From NCBI GenBank assembly GCA_944384745.1, contig CALWUO010000005.1, positions 1 to 64,000 on the forward strand: a stretch of DNA of 64,000 nt, given 5' to 3'. Shown one piece after another: positions 9,013 to 18,104 of the stretch. Both the position numbers and the translations under genes were made by a program. A model generated the notes under the pieces. That model was not told the origin of the DNA. It was given only the letters and a program-made list of their open reading frames with translations, and ran no database searches. The number at the start of each line of letters is the position of its first letter. Position 1 is the first letter of the stretch. Origin of the DNA: an uncultured Butyricicoccus sp. (GTDB taxonomy: Bacteria; Bacillota; Clostridia; Oscillospirales; Butyricicoccaceae).

Positions 9013-9041
9013 TTGCAAAAAAATTTAACCTGTGCTATCAT
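9013..9041 (+). promoter_or_regulatory. recA promoter, extended -10
   Basis: TTGCAA (9013-9018) and TATCAT (9036-9041) are separated by 17 bases, with a TG-N extension before the -10. The start point would be near 9048. Confidence 0.65.
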
Positions 9042-9050
9042 TTAGACACT

Positions 9051-9081
9051 GGGGGCGGTTATGCACCGCTCCCCTTTTTTT
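9051..9081 (+). terminator. Terminator-like hairpin inside the recA leader
   Basis: GGGGGCGGT (9051-9059) and ACCGCTCCCC (9065-9074) form a GC-rich stem followed by seven T residues. It lies downstream of the recA promoter and about 20 bases upstream of the recA start. It may end prmC transcription, act as an attenuator, or stabilise the recA mRNA 5' end. Confidence 0.75.
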
Positions 9082-9101
9082 GATATAGGAGGTCTTTTGA
9101 C

Positions 9102-10277
9102 ATGGCAGATAAAAAGAAACAACCTGAACGAGTTGCACCTGCAACCGATAAGAAAAAAGCTCTTGAGCAAGCTCTAGGGCTTATTGAAAAAAACTTCGGC
9201 AAGGGTTCTGTAATGCGTCTTGGTGAAAATACTGGTATGAATATAGAACATATACCTACTGGTTCAATTGGTCTTGATACCGCTTTAGGTATAGGCGGAC
9301 TTCCAAAAGGTAGAATTATAGAAATTTATGGACCTGAGTCTTCTGGTAAAACAACTGTTGCACTTCATGCGATTGCACAAGCTCAAAAACTAGGCGGTGA
9401 GGCTGCTTTTATTGATGCAGAACATGCTCTTGACCCTGTTTATGCTCGTGCATTGGGTGTTGATATTGACAGTTTACTTGTTTCACAACCTGATACTGGT
9501 GAACAAGGTTTGGAAATTGCTGAAGCTCTTGTCCGTTCTGGTGCTATTGATATTGTGGTAGTTGACTCAGTAGCCGCTCTTGTACCTCGTGCAGAAATTG
9601 AAGGCGATATGGGCGACTCATTTGTTGGTTTGCATGCCCGTATGATGAGCCAAGCTATGAGAAAACTTGCAGGTTCTATTGCAAAATCTAATTGTATTGC
9701 AATTTTTATTAACCAACTTCGTGAAAAAGTTGGTGTTATCTATGGTAGTCCAGAGGTTACAACTGGCGGTCGTGCTTTAAAATTCTATGCCTCTGTTAGA
9801 ATTGATGTTCGTAGAGTTGAACATATTAAAAATAATGGCGAACTGCTTGGCAGTCGCACACGTTGTAAAATAGTTAAAAATAAGGTTGCACCACCATTTA
9901 GAGAAGCTGAATTTGATATTATGTATGGTGAGGGCATTTCGTTCACAGGTGAACTTGTTGATTTAGGTGTAAAATACGATTTAGTGCAAAAAGCTGGTGC
10001 ATGGTTCTCAATGGGTGATATCAGACTTGGTCAAGGTAGAGACAATGCAAAGCTTTATTTTAAGGAGCACCCAGAAGAAGCTGAGGAATTGCACAAGAAA
10101 ATCGTTGAAGCAATCGAAAATGAACGCAAAGAAATGCTTTCCAAAAGTGGCAAAAAAGCTGCTACTAAGGCTACACAATCTGATGATGATGTTACCCCAG
10201 CAAGCAAACCTGCAAAACCAGCGAGTAAATCAGTTTCAATAGATGCTGATGATTTCGATGATGATTTGGAGATGTAA
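9102..10277 (+). CDS. recA: Recombinase RecA
   Basis: A 391-residue DNA strand-exchange ATPase that also stimulates LexA cleavage. The Walker A motif GPESSGKTT is at about residues 77-85, and Walker B lies in [10 protein letters not shown]. The L2 region ([21 protein letters not shown]) is intact. The C-terminal extension is long, Lys/Ala/Pro-rich, and ends in an acidic tail ([11 protein letters not shown]), as in many clostridial RecAs. AGGAGG precedes the ATG. recX follows after 7 bases, giving a recA-recX operon under the SOS box. Confidence 0.98.
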   Translation: MADKKKQPERVAPATDKKKALEQALGLIEKNFGKGSVMRLGENTGMNIEHIPTGSIGLDTALGIGGLPKGRIIEIYGPESSGKTTVALHAIAQAQKLGGEAAFIDAEHALDPVYARALGVDIDSLLVSQPDTGEQGLEIAEALVRSGAIDIVVVDSVAALVPRAEIEGDMGDSFVGLHARMMSQAMRKLAGSIAKSNCIAIFINQLREKVGVIYGSPEVTTGGRALKFYASVRIDVRRVEHIKNNGELLGSRTRCKIVKNKVAPPFREAEFDIMYGEGISFTGELVDLGVKYDLVQKAGAWFSMGDIRLGQGRDNAKLYFKEHPEEAEELHKKIVEAIENERKEMLSKSGKKAATKATQSDDDVTPASKPAKPASKSVSIDADDFDDDLEM

Positions 10278-10284
10278 GCTCTAA

Positions 10285-10761
10285 ATGACACAGGAACAGC
10301 TTGAAAAAGCATATGAAAAAGCCTTAAATGATGCTGTTAAACAGCTTTCATATAGAGATTTAAGCAAAACTATTTTAATAGAAAAGCTTATTTCAAAAGG
10401 TCATAGTGAAGATGCTGCTGAATATGCGGCTGCATATCTTGAAGAGAGAAAATTTTTAGATGACACAAGATATGCACAAATGCTTTTAAAATCATATAGT
10501 CGCAAAGGTTATGGCACACGTCGAATAAAGCAAGAGTTAAAAAAACGTGGCATATCAAATGAAAACGCTAATGAAGTCTATAATGAATATGAAACTGATT
10601 ATTCTATTTTAAACTCATTGCTTGATAAAAAATTAAAAGGCGATGTGTCAGACAGAAAAGAAATTCAAAAAGCGATTGCGTTTTTACAAAGACGTGGATT
10701 TTCATGGTCGGAAATCAAAAAAGCTCTTGATGAATATATAAATAAACATAAAGAATATTAA
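10285..10761 (+). CDS. recX: Regulatory protein RecX
   Basis: A 158-residue all-helical protein of the RecX family with three three-helix repeats, recognisable by YAAAYLEERKFLDDTRYAQMLLKSYSRKGYGTRRIKQELKKRGI. RecX binds and caps RecA filaments. The start lies 7 bases after recA, with the ribosome site (GGAG) inside the recA 3' end, so the two are co-transcribed. A strong terminator follows. Confidence 0.92.
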   Translation: MTQEQLEKAYEKALNDAVKQLSYRDLSKTILIEKLISKGHSEDAAEYAAAYLEERKFLDDTRYAQMLLKSYSRKGYGTRRIKQELKKRGISNENANEVYNEYETDYSILNSLLDKKLKGDVSDRKEIQKAIAFLQRRGFSWSEIKKALDEYINKHKEY

Positions 10762-10771
10762 ATTTACACAA

Positions 10772-10813
10772 AGGACAGCAGGATAGTAAAGTTATTTTTC
10801 GCTGTCCTTTTTA
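10772..10813 (+). terminator. Terminator of the recA-recX operon
   Basis: AGGACAGC (10772-10779) pairs with GCTGTCCT (10801-10808) around a 21-base loop, followed by a T-run. Confidence 0.8.
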
Positions 10814-10823
10814 TCATGTAAAG

Positions 10824-10852
10824 CTGACAATAAAGTTAAAATGTGATATTAT
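10824..10852 (+). promoter_or_regulatory. Promoter of the rimO-pgsA transcript
   Basis: CTGACA (10824-10829) and TATTAT (10847-10852) are separated by 17 bases, directly after the recX terminator and about 35 bases before the rimO start. Confidence 0.6.
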
Positions 10853-10888
10853 TAAAGCAAAATGATTTATAATAAGGAGGAAAAATCA

Positions 10889-12217
10889 TTGACAAAAGTT
10901 GGACTTATTTCACTAGGTTGTTCTAAAAACTTAGTTGATTCTGAACATATGTTAGCAAAACTTAAAGATGCTGGATATGAAATAACCGAGGAAATGGAAA
11001 ATGCAGACATAGGAATAGTGAACACTTGTGGGTTTATTGAAGCTGCAAAAACTGAAGCTATTGAAACAATTTTAGATGTAGCAAAATATAAGGAACAGGG
11101 CAATTTAAAAGGTCTTGTTGTTACAGGTTGCCTTGCACAGCGTTATCATGATGAAATTCAAAGCGAACTTCCAGAAGTTGATGCTATTTGTGGCACAGGT
11201 AGTTATACAAATATTGTTGATGCAGTGCGTGATGTTTTAGCAGGTAAAAAAGCTATATACATGAACGATATGACATCAGCAGCTCTTGAGGGCAGTCGTG
11301 AACAACTAACACCATCTTACACAGCATTTTTAAAGATTGCAGAGGGTTGTTCTAACACATGTGCATATTGCATTATTCCAAAACTTAGGGGAAAATATCG
11401 CAGTAGACAACTTGATGATGTTTTATCGGAAGCAAAACAGTTGTCTAATTCGGGAGTTAAGGAGCTTATAGTTATTGCTCAGGACATAACAAAATATGGT
11501 ATGGATTTAGAAGAACATACTCGCCTATTGCCTGAGCTTTTAAGACAACTTTGCAAACTTGATTTTACATGGATAAGACTACATTATTTATATCCAGACC
11601 AGATTACAGATGAACTAATAGATGTAATTGCAAATGAAGAAAAGATTGTTAAATATCTTGATATACCACTTCAACATGTATCAAAGAGAATACTTCGTGC
11701 AATGCATCGCCCTGGTGACAGAGAGAGTCTTACTGCACTTATTAAAAAAATGCGTGATAGAATTGATGGTTTAGTTATTCGTACAAGCTTAATTGTTGGT
11801 TTACCTGCTGAGACTGAAGAAGAATTTGCACAACTTTGTGAATTTTTGCAAGAAGTACAAATTGAGCGTGCAGGCGTGTTTGAATTTTCCCCAGAGGAAG
11901 GCACAGAGGCAGCACAAATGCCAAATCAAATTGATGATGAAACCAAAACAAATCGTCGTTTAATAGTTGAAGAATTACAATCTGGTGTAATTGATGAGTA
12001 TAATCTATCTCGTATGCATCAAACAATGCAGGTTTTATGTGAAGGTTTTGATGACTCTATGAACCTTTATTATGGTAGAACATACGCTGACTCGGTAGAT
12101 GTTGACGGTAGAGTTTATTTTACATCTGAAAAGGAACTTAACGCAGGAGATTTTGTGTTTGTAAGAATAGAAAATAGTCTTGGAGCAGACCTTGAGGGTG
12201 TAGAAATAGGAGGATAA
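10889..12217 (+). CDS. rimO: Ribosomal protein S12 methylthiotransferase RimO
   Basis: A 442-residue radical-SAM enzyme that thiomethylates an aspartate of ribosomal protein S12. The N-terminal UPF0004 domain carries three cluster cysteines (Cys11, Cys47, Cys81). The radical-SAM triad is CSNTCAYC (Cys154, Cys158, Cys161), and a TRAM domain ends the protein. SLGCSKNLVDSE is typical of RimO rather than MiaB. The TTG at 10889 was chosen because a perfect AAGGAGG lies 8 bases upstream; an ATG-initiated frame from 10862 would place that site inside the gene. pgsA follows after 5 bases. Confidence 0.92.
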   Translation: MTKVGLISLGCSKNLVDSEHMLAKLKDAGYEITEEMENADIGIVNTCGFIEAAKTEAIETILDVAKYKEQGNLKGLVVTGCLAQRYHDEIQSELPEVDAICGTGSYTNIVDAVRDVLAGKKAIYMNDMTSAALEGSREQLTPSYTAFLKIAEGCSNTCAYCIIPKLRGKYRSRQLDDVLSEAKQLSNSGVKELIVIAQDITKYGMDLEEHTRLLPELLRQLCKLDFTWIRLHYLYPDQITDELIDVIANEEKIVKYLDIPLQHVSKRILRAMHRPGDRESLTALIKKMRDRIDGLVIRTSLIVGLPAETEEEFAQLCEFLQEVQIERAGVFEFSPEEGTEAAQMPNQIDDETKTNRRLIVEELQSGVIDEYNLSRMHQTMQVLCEGFDDSMNLYYGRTYADSVDVDGRVYFTSEKELNAGDFVFVRIENSLGADLEGVEIGG

Positions 12218-12222
12218 ATAAA

Positions 12223-12852
12223 ATGACCACAGCGAATAAAATAACAATGGTAAGAATTTTAATGATACCATTTTTCATTTATTTTGCATTACAAAATGAT
12301 AAAACAAGTCTTATCATAGCACTTGTACTGTTTTGTCTCGCATCAGTTACAGATTTTCTTGATGGTTACATTGCAAGAAAATACAATCAAATAACCGATT
12401 TTGGTAAATTTGTAGACCCGCTTGCAGACAAACTTTTAGTAACAGCGGCACTTCTTATTTTTATAGAAAAAGGCATTTTCCCTGCATGGATGGTATTTAT
12501 TGTTTTAGCTCGTGAATTTATAATAACATCGCTTAGAAATGTAGCTGCGGCAAAGGGAAGAGTGCTTGCCGCCTCATGGACAGGCAAGGTAAAAACCTGC
12601 GTACAAATTGCAGGTATAATAATTGATTTCTTTGTTCTGATTTTAAATAGTAGTATTATAGATGATATGAATAGTATTCAATCTTCTATTGGAGTTATTG
12701 GCGGTGCAGATGGACCAACTGCTGTTTTAACATCTGGTTTCTTCAGTCTACCAAACATTGTTGCATGGGTAGTAACACTTGTTACAATTTATGCAGGTAT
12801 TGATTATATGGTTAAGAACTGGGATTTAGTAAAAGATGGAGCAGTAAAATAA
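12223..12852 (+). CDS. pgsA: CDP-diacylglycerol-glycerol-3-phosphate phosphatidyltransferase with an internal insertion
   Basis: A 209-residue membrane enzyme that makes phosphatidylglycerol phosphate from CDP-diacylglycerol and glycerol 3-phosphate. The CDP-alcohol phosphotransferase signature DG-x2-AR-x8-G-x3-D-x3-D is complete (residues 47-69). Between the membrane helices, about residues 143-176, there is an insertion not expected in PgsA. It contains IGVIGGADGPTAVLTS (156-171), which resembles a conserved segment of the beta subunits of Na+-translocating decarboxylases. The rest has normal length and topology. It is co-transcribed with rimO, and cardiolipin synthase, which uses its downstream product, lies convergently next door. 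Confidence 0.9.
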   Translation: MTTANKITMVRILMIPFFIYFALQNDKTSLIIALVLFCLASVTDFLDGYIARKYNQITDFGKFVDPLADKLLVTAALLIFIEKGIFPAWMVFIVLAREFIITSLRNVAAAKGRVLAASWTGKVKTCVQIAGIIIDFFVLILNSSIIDDMNSIQSSIGVIGGADGPTAVLTSGFFSLPNIVAWVVTLVTIYAGIDYMVKNWDLVKDGAVK

Positions 12853-12860
12853 TTTTTAAA

Positions 12861-12896
12861 AGGCTGTAGCGATTTTGATTATCGTTACAGCCTATA
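12861..12896. terminator. Bidirectional terminator between pgsA and cls
   Basis: AGGCTGTAGCGAT (12861-12873) and ATCGTTACAGCCT (12881-12893) form a long stem. Both flanks are T-rich on the appropriate strands, serving two convergent genes. Confidence 0.8.
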
Positions 12897-12899
12897 TTT

Positions 12900-14426
12900 T
12901 TACAATAATGGTGCGAGCAATCTTAGGATTGATGCCAAAATTGATGCAATCCAAGGAGTATCCTTAAACCATCTATCATCTACTAATCTTGATTGAACCA
13001 TAATTTCTTCTATATCTGTTTTAATTTCCTCAATAACTTTACCACCATAAAGCACAGTACCACATTCAAAATGCATAAAAAATGAACGAAAGTCCATATT
13101 TATAGTACCTACAACAGCTATATCATCATCAGAAACAATCATTTTAGCATGCAAAAATCCTGGAGTATACTCATATATTTTCACACCAAATTTATGAAGT
13201 TGCTGATAAAATGAACGAGTTACCATATAAACCAGTTTTTTATCTGGAACACCTGGAGTAATAATTCTAACATCAACACCGCTTTGAGCCGCAGTTACTA
13301 AAGCAGTTATCATTTCATTATCAAGCACAAGATAAGGAGTAGTTATATAAACATATTTTCTTGCGTTGTTTACAATTTGCATATAAACAGTTTCACCAAC
13401 ATTAAAATCATCAAGAGGGCTATCACCGAATGGCTGAACATAACCGTCAGCAGGTCTTTCAATAGTTGGTTTATATTTTGCATGGTTATTAGTTATGGTG
13501 CTTGTTGCATATTCCCACATTTCAAGGAACATTTCAGTCATATTAGCCACACCAGCACCACGAAGTTCAAGGCTTGTATCTTTCCAGTGACCAAAACGAG
13601 AACTTCTGTTTATATATTCATCAGCAATATTAGTTCCGCCCATATAACCTACATTACCATCAATAACAGTAATTTTTCTATGGTCACGATAATTGAGGTA
13701 TGTGTTAAGGGTTGGAATAAATCTATTAAATTTAACTGTTTTAATACCTAAAGAGTTAAGATATTTATCATAATTAAGTGGTAATTTAGTTATACAACCT
13801 GCATCATCATACATAACTCTTACTTCTACACCGTTTTTAACTTTCTCACAAAGTATATCTAGTATAGGTTGCCACATTTCCCCAGGTTCAATTATGAAAT
13901 ACTCCATAAATATAAATTTCTGAGCTTTACTCAGTTCTATACACATAGCATCGAATTGATATTCACCAACATTAAAATATCTTGTAGTTGTTTCGCCCCA
14001 AACAGGTAAACCACTTACATTTTCTATATATTGTGTACGTCTTGACTGTCTAGGCATAGCGGCTATTAGTCTATCTTTTGCTGGTGTAGATTTATGTTCA
14101 GAAAAATCTGGTGTCATAGGTTCAAATTTATGACTAGCTCTACTTCTATTAAATGGAGTATTCCCCCACATAAGATAAAACAGACCACCAAAAAGAGGGA
14201 ATATTAAAATAAGGATAATCCATGGAATTTTATAAGATGGGTTATCATCTTTTCTTACAATCCAAACTACAATAACCAGTGATAAAATTGTACAAGCGAA
14301 GTCAACCCAAGGGAAAATAAGAAATATATTACTTAGAAGCCAAACCACCAAACAAATTTGTACAACCAATAATAAACAACCAACTATACGTCTATCCCCT
14401 ATTATTTTACCTAAAAATTTTTTCAT
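12900..14426 (-). CDS. cls: Cardiolipin synthase
   Basis: A 508-residue phospholipase D superfamily enzyme that condenses two phosphatidylglycerols into cardiolipin. Two N-terminal transmembrane helices (about residues 14-57) and a further hydrophobic stretch (68-87) precede the catalytic part. Both HKD motifs are intact: His249-Lys251-Asp256 in HRKITVID and His426-Lys428-Asp433 in HAKMIVSD. The start at 14426 follows GGAGG by 4 bases; the longer open frame to 14492 lacks such a site. It has its own transcript, convergent with pgsA. Confidence 0.93.
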   Translation of the reverse strand: MKKFLGKIIGDRRIVGCLLLVVQICLVVWLLSNIFLIFPWVDFACTILSLVIVVWIVRKDDNPSYKIPWIILILIFPLFGGLFYLMWGNTPFNRSRASHKFEPMTPDFSEHKSTPAKDRLIAAMPRQSRRTQYIENVSGLPVWGETTTRYFNVGEYQFDAMCIELSKAQKFIFMEYFIIEPGEMWQPILDILCEKVKNGVEVRVMYDDAGCITKLPLNYDKYLNSLGIKTVKFNRFIPTLNTYLNYRDHRKITVIDGNVGYMGGTNIADEYINRSSRFGHWKDTSLELRGAGVANMTEMFLEMWEYATSTITNNHAKYKPTIERPADGYVQPFGDSPLDDFNVGETVYMQIVNNARKYVYITTPYLVLDNEMITALVTAAQSGVDVRIITPGVPDKKLVYMVTRSFYQQLHKFGVKIYEYTPGFLHAKMIVSDDDIAVVGTINMDFRSFFMHFECGTVLYGGKVIEEIKTDIEEIMVQSRLVDDRWFKDTPWIASILASILRLLAPLL

Positions 14427-14570
14427 ATTTCCTCCATTTTTCTTTAAACCCAACTTTAATTTTATGATACCTCTTTTAAGTTGTAGTGTCAATGATATAG
14501 AAAAAAAGTGATAACATACGTTTTTTTAACATATATTTAATTGATAAATTGACAGGAGGTATTATGTATT

Positions 14571-15506
14571 GTGATTTTGTATTCACTATGTTTTTTTATA
14601 ATAGGGCTTATTTTGACCATGAGGGGCGGAGATGTCTTTGTAGACTCGGCTGCAAAAATAGCAGAAGCCAGTGGTATACCTCGTTTTGTTATAGGAGCAA
14701 CACTTGTAAGTATATGCACTACTGCTCCTGAATTAACAGTCTCAATTTTAGCTAGTTTAAGAGGAGCATCTGAACTTGCAGTTGGTAATGCGGTAGGTTC
14801 GGTTGCATGTAATACAGGGCTTATATTGGGTATTTCAGCATTACTTGCACCATCTGTTTTTAGTGTAAGAGAGGCTAAAACAAAGGGAGCAGTTTTAATA
14901 TGTTTGGGAGTGTTAACTGGTTGTTTTTGTGTAGATGGAGTTATAAACTCAGGAGAAGCACTTGGTTTATTTACGCTTTTATTCGCATTTTTAGCAATGA
15001 ATTTGCAAAGTGCCACAAGTATAGAAAATACACACAATGATATAAAAATCAATAAACTTGAAACATTTTTTATGTTTATAGTTGGTGCTATATCTGTTGT
15101 GTTAGGTGCAAAGCTTATGGTAGACCATGGCACAAGACTTGCAAGTATGTTAGGAATACCAGAAAGTATTATAGGTTTAACTCTTGTGGCATTAGGCACT
15201 TCCCTACCTGAACTTATGACCACACTTTCAGCAATAAGAAAAGGGCATGGAATGTTATCTGTTGGAAACATTATAGGAGCTAATATAATAAATTTATCGC
15301 TTGTAGTCCCTGCAAGCACATTGGCAAGCGGTGGGGTTTTAGCAGTAGAACCCGAAGTATTTGTAAGAGATTTACCTTTTGCAATTATTTTAATAGGAAT
15401 ATCACTTATTCCGCCAATGTTTCATGGTAAATTTTTCAGAATACAAGGTCTAAGTCTAATATTGTGTTATTTCATTTATATTTCTGTTTTAATGAGAGCT
15501 GTTTGA
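14571..15506 (+). CDS. Calcium/sodium antiporter (YrbG/CaxA family)
   Basis: A 311-residue membrane protein with ten predicted helices in two inverted repeats. Each repeat carries the exchanger alpha motif: GATLVSICTTAPELTVS with GNAVGSVACNTGLILG in the first, and GLTLVALGTSLPELMTT with GNIIGANIINLSLV in the second. This family exchanges Na+ for Ca2+. Translation starts at GTG 14571, ten bases after a strong GGAGGT. An overlapping ATG at 14564 is in another frame and yields only a short product. Confidence 0.9.
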   Translation: MILYSLCFFIIGLILTMRGGDVFVDSAAKIAEASGIPRFVIGATLVSICTTAPELTVSILASLRGASELAVGNAVGSVACNTGLILGISALLAPSVFSVREAKTKGAVLICLGVLTGCFCVDGVINSGEALGLFTLLFAFLAMNLQSATSIENTHNDIKINKLETFFMFIVGAISVVLGAKLMVDHGTRLASMLGIPESIIGLTLVALGTSLPELMTTLSAIRKGHGMLSVGNIIGANIINLSLVVPASTLASGGVLAVEPEVFVRDLPFAIILIGISLIPPMFHGKFFRIQGLSLILCYFIYISVLMRAV

Positions 15507-15564
15507 TTTATAAAACCCTATTATGTTATAATTTCATAAATAATTATAGAAAGGGTTTTAATAT

Positions 15565-16761
15565 ATGAAGTTTAATGCACCTGTACCAAAACAAGAATTA
15601 GAAAGAAGATTAAATTCTTTTATTGCAGAATTGGAAAACAGAGATAAAAACTGGCAAATGGTGCTAATACATAATCCTATAAATTTATATTATTTAACTG
15701 GCACTATTCCAGATGGCTTGCTTGTAATAACAAAAGAGCAAACTATATTATGGGTGCGTAGCAATTATGAAAGAGCTAAAAAAGAAAGTGAATTTGAAAA
15801 TATATTCTCTATGAAATCATTTAGAGATATAGCCGAGTATTTTAAAGAAATACCAAAAAGTGTTTACTTAGAATATAAATATTCAAATTTGCAATGGTTA
15901 AATCTTTTGAGAAAACATCTAAATTTTGACGAATATAAAGATATATTACCTGTTTTACAAAGTGTAAGAGTTTGTAAAAGTGAATATGAAATAGAATGTC
16001 TAAAAGCATCTGGTAGAATACATGCTGAAAGTCTGGAGCAGATTTTACCTGCATTTTTAAGAGAGGGTGTAAGTGAAGCCGAATTATGCGGAGAAGTGCT
16101 GTTGGACTTAATAAGACGAGGTTCTATGGGAAGTTGTAGATTTGAAAATCCGCACGGTGAAGCCGTTGGAGGCATGTGTTCATTTAGTGAAAGCGGAGTT
16201 AATGGCATATCGTTTGATAGTCCAGATGGTTGTATAGGCACATATATACCAATACAAGCACTTGGTTCACATAGTCGCAAATTAAAAAAAGGAGATATAG
16301 TTTTTGCTGATATAGCTTGTGGAGTTGCAGGGTATCACACAGATAAAAGTGTAACATATTTTTATGGAAGACTTAGCGAGCATGAAAACGGAGATTTAAT
16401 AAAAAAAGCATACAATGTTTGTTTAGATATTGAAAAGAAAGCTGCAAAAATGTTAAAACCTAATGCAGTATTATCTGATATTTATAATTTTGCATGTAGT
16501 AGTGTACCAGATGAATTTAAACGAGGTTTTATGTTTGGTAAGAAATTTTTAGGTCATTCCATAGGTCTTGCAATGGACGAATATCCACCTATATCAAAAG
16601 GTTTTGATTTGAAGATAAAATCAAATGAAGTGTTTGCTATTGAACCTAAGATAAAACTTGATAAGATAGGGCTTGTCGGTACAGAAAATACATATCTTGT
16701 AAGTGAGCAAGGAGGTATTTGTTTGACTGGCAAGCCACAACCACTAATTGAGATTATTTAG
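15565..16761 (+). CDS. M24 family metallopeptidase (Xaa-Pro aminopeptidase-like)
   Basis: A 398-residue cytoplasmic enzyme with an N-terminal creatinase-like domain (about residues 1-140) and a C-terminal pita-bread catalytic domain. The five metal ligands of M24 are all present: Asp249, Asp260, His331, Glu360 and Glu374. It probably removes N-terminal residues next to proline, though some members of this subgroup have other substrates. AAAGGG precedes the ATG. Its stop codon is only 2 bases from the convergent end of the phage-derived module, with no terminator visible between them. Confidence 0.85.
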   Translation: MKFNAPVPKQELERRLNSFIAELENRDKNWQMVLIHNPINLYYLTGTIPDGLLVITKEQTILWVRSNYERAKKESEFENIFSMKSFRDIAEYFKEIPKSVYLEYKYSNLQWLNLLRKHLNFDEYKDILPVLQSVRVCKSEYEIECLKASGRIHAESLEQILPAFLREGVSEAELCGEVLLDLIRRGSMGSCRFENPHGEAVGGMCSFSESGVNGISFDSPDGCIGTYIPIQALGSHSRKLKKGDIVFADIACGVAGYHTDKSVTYFYGRLSEHENGDLIKKAYNVCLDIEKKAAKMLKPNAVLSDIYNFACSSVPDEFKRGFMFGKKFLGHSIGLAMDEYPPISKGFDLKIKSNEVFAIEPKIKLDKIGLVGTENTYLVSEQGGICLTGKPQPLIEII

Positions 16762-16763
16762 AT

Positions 16764-18101
16764 TTATAACCAAATAAGATACTTGTTATAAAGTTCCTGA
16801 TAGGTGTTGGCAAGATTTGCTCCACTATTAGCAAGTAATTGAGCCTGATACTCTGCCTCAGCCTGTTTCATACCATAAGCATTTTGTAATAATAATTGTA
16901 ATTGTTTTAATTGATTATCAAGACTTAATCCTTCAATGGTGTAAGATAATTGCTGACCTTGCATAGTTTTGTCACCGTTTAAAAGACCAGTAATACCAGC
17001 TTGAGTAAATGCATTGTTTATATTTTGCTGGTTCATGTTTTGACCATTTGTTATAGCCCATTGTGTAGCGGATAAAATGTTATTAGCGTTTTGCATACCA
17101 GCTTGTAAAACATTGTTATAATAACCTTGTAATTGTTCAGCGGTTGCAAGGTCGCCTGAGAGTTGAGCATTTTTAATTGCAAGTTCAATCGCTTGAATTT
17201 GATTGCTAACATTTTGTTCATTTGAGTTTACAGCATTTGTATATGCATTTTGAGCTGCAATGGCAGAACTTTCAGACAATCCAGAGTTAGTAAGACCTAA
17301 AGCTGCAAGTTGTTCAGCATTAGCACCATTAGGATTAAGTAAATTCATATAATTTTGTTGAGCCGCAGAATTTGCATTTTGTCCTGCTTGATAAACACCG
17401 CTTTTTTGTGCTTCAAGCTGGGCTATATTCTGTTCAATAGCTGCTTGATTTTGTTCTTTAATTGAATTTTGCATTTGTTCATATTGTTGCATATAGCTGT
17501 TCATAGTATCTTGATATTGTTTAACTGCGTCAAGTTGTGGTTGATACATTTGGTTGTAAAGACCATCAACATAACTTTGTGCTTGTTCTTGCCAAGCGTC
17601 TGATTGACCATCTAGTTTATTTAATCGCTGATTTAATATATTTTGGAGTTGACCAACATTTGCAGTAGACATATTATCTTCAAACATCTGAGACCAGTCG
17701 GTATCCGCATAAAGACCAGACCAATTGTTGTTATTTGTATTTAAATATTGAGAATAGTTATATGTTTTATCATAACCATTTCCATAACCAGCATCAATTT
17801 TCTGATTTCTAAGCTGTTCATATTGAGCAGCACTTTTATAATCTCCATTGCTTACTGCTTGATTTATTAAAGCCTGATAGTCTGTATTTGCATTAAACTT
17901 TTGACTATTTGAAGAATAATTTGAAGAAGTACTAGGAGTGTAAGAACTAACGGAGTTTGTTGAATTGCTTGAACCAGGGTATCTATCATTGTAAGAATTA
18001 GAAGAATTAGATGAACTACCAGAGGAATTATTTTTTTTAATAGAATTTGCTGCATCTGCTGCTGTTAAAGCACTGTTAATTACCGCACCTAAACCGAACA
18101 T
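16764..18101 (-). CDS. Q/N-rich phage structural protein, possible ejection protein
   Basis: A 445-residue protein ending the phage-like module. It begins with a short hydrophobic, Ala/Gly-rich segment (MFGLGAVINSALTAADAAN). A Ser/Asn/Tyr-rich low-complexity stretch follows to about residue 90, then long Gln/Asn/Ala-rich helices. No domain is recognisable. Position after the lysis genes and this composition fit an internal virion or DNA-ejection protein of a short-tailed phage, but that is inference from context. A GGAGG site precedes the ATG. No terminator separates it from the M24 peptidase gene. Confidence 0.6.
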   Translation of the reverse strand: MFGLGAVINSALTAADAANSIKKNNSSGSSSNSSNSYNDRYPGSSNSTNSVSSYTPSTSSNYSSNSQKFNANTDYQALINQAVSNGDYKSAAQYEQLRNQKIDAGYGNGYDKTYNYSQYLNTNNNNWSGLYADTDWSQMFEDNMSTANVGQLQNILNQRLNKLDGQSDAWQEQAQSYVDGLYNQMYQPQLDAVKQYQDTMNSYMQQYEQMQNSIKEQNQAAIEQNIAQLEAQKSGVYQAGQNANSAAQQNYMNLLNPNGANAEQLAALGLTNSGLSESSAIAAQNAYTNAVNSNEQNVSNQIQAIELAIKNAQLSGDLATAEQLQGYYNNVLQAGMQNANNILSATQWAITNGQNMNQQNINNAFTQAGITGLLNGDKTMQGQQLSYTIEGLSLDNQLKQLQLLLQNAYGMKQAEAEYQAQLLANSGANLANTYQELYNKYLIWL

Positions 18102-18104
18102 AAA

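Noticed and set aside
14537-15319. Long - strand open frame opposite the Na/Ca exchanger gene
   Set aside because: The + strand frame has clear exchanger motifs and a strong ribosome site; the reverse frame has no recognisable domain and is an antisense shadow.
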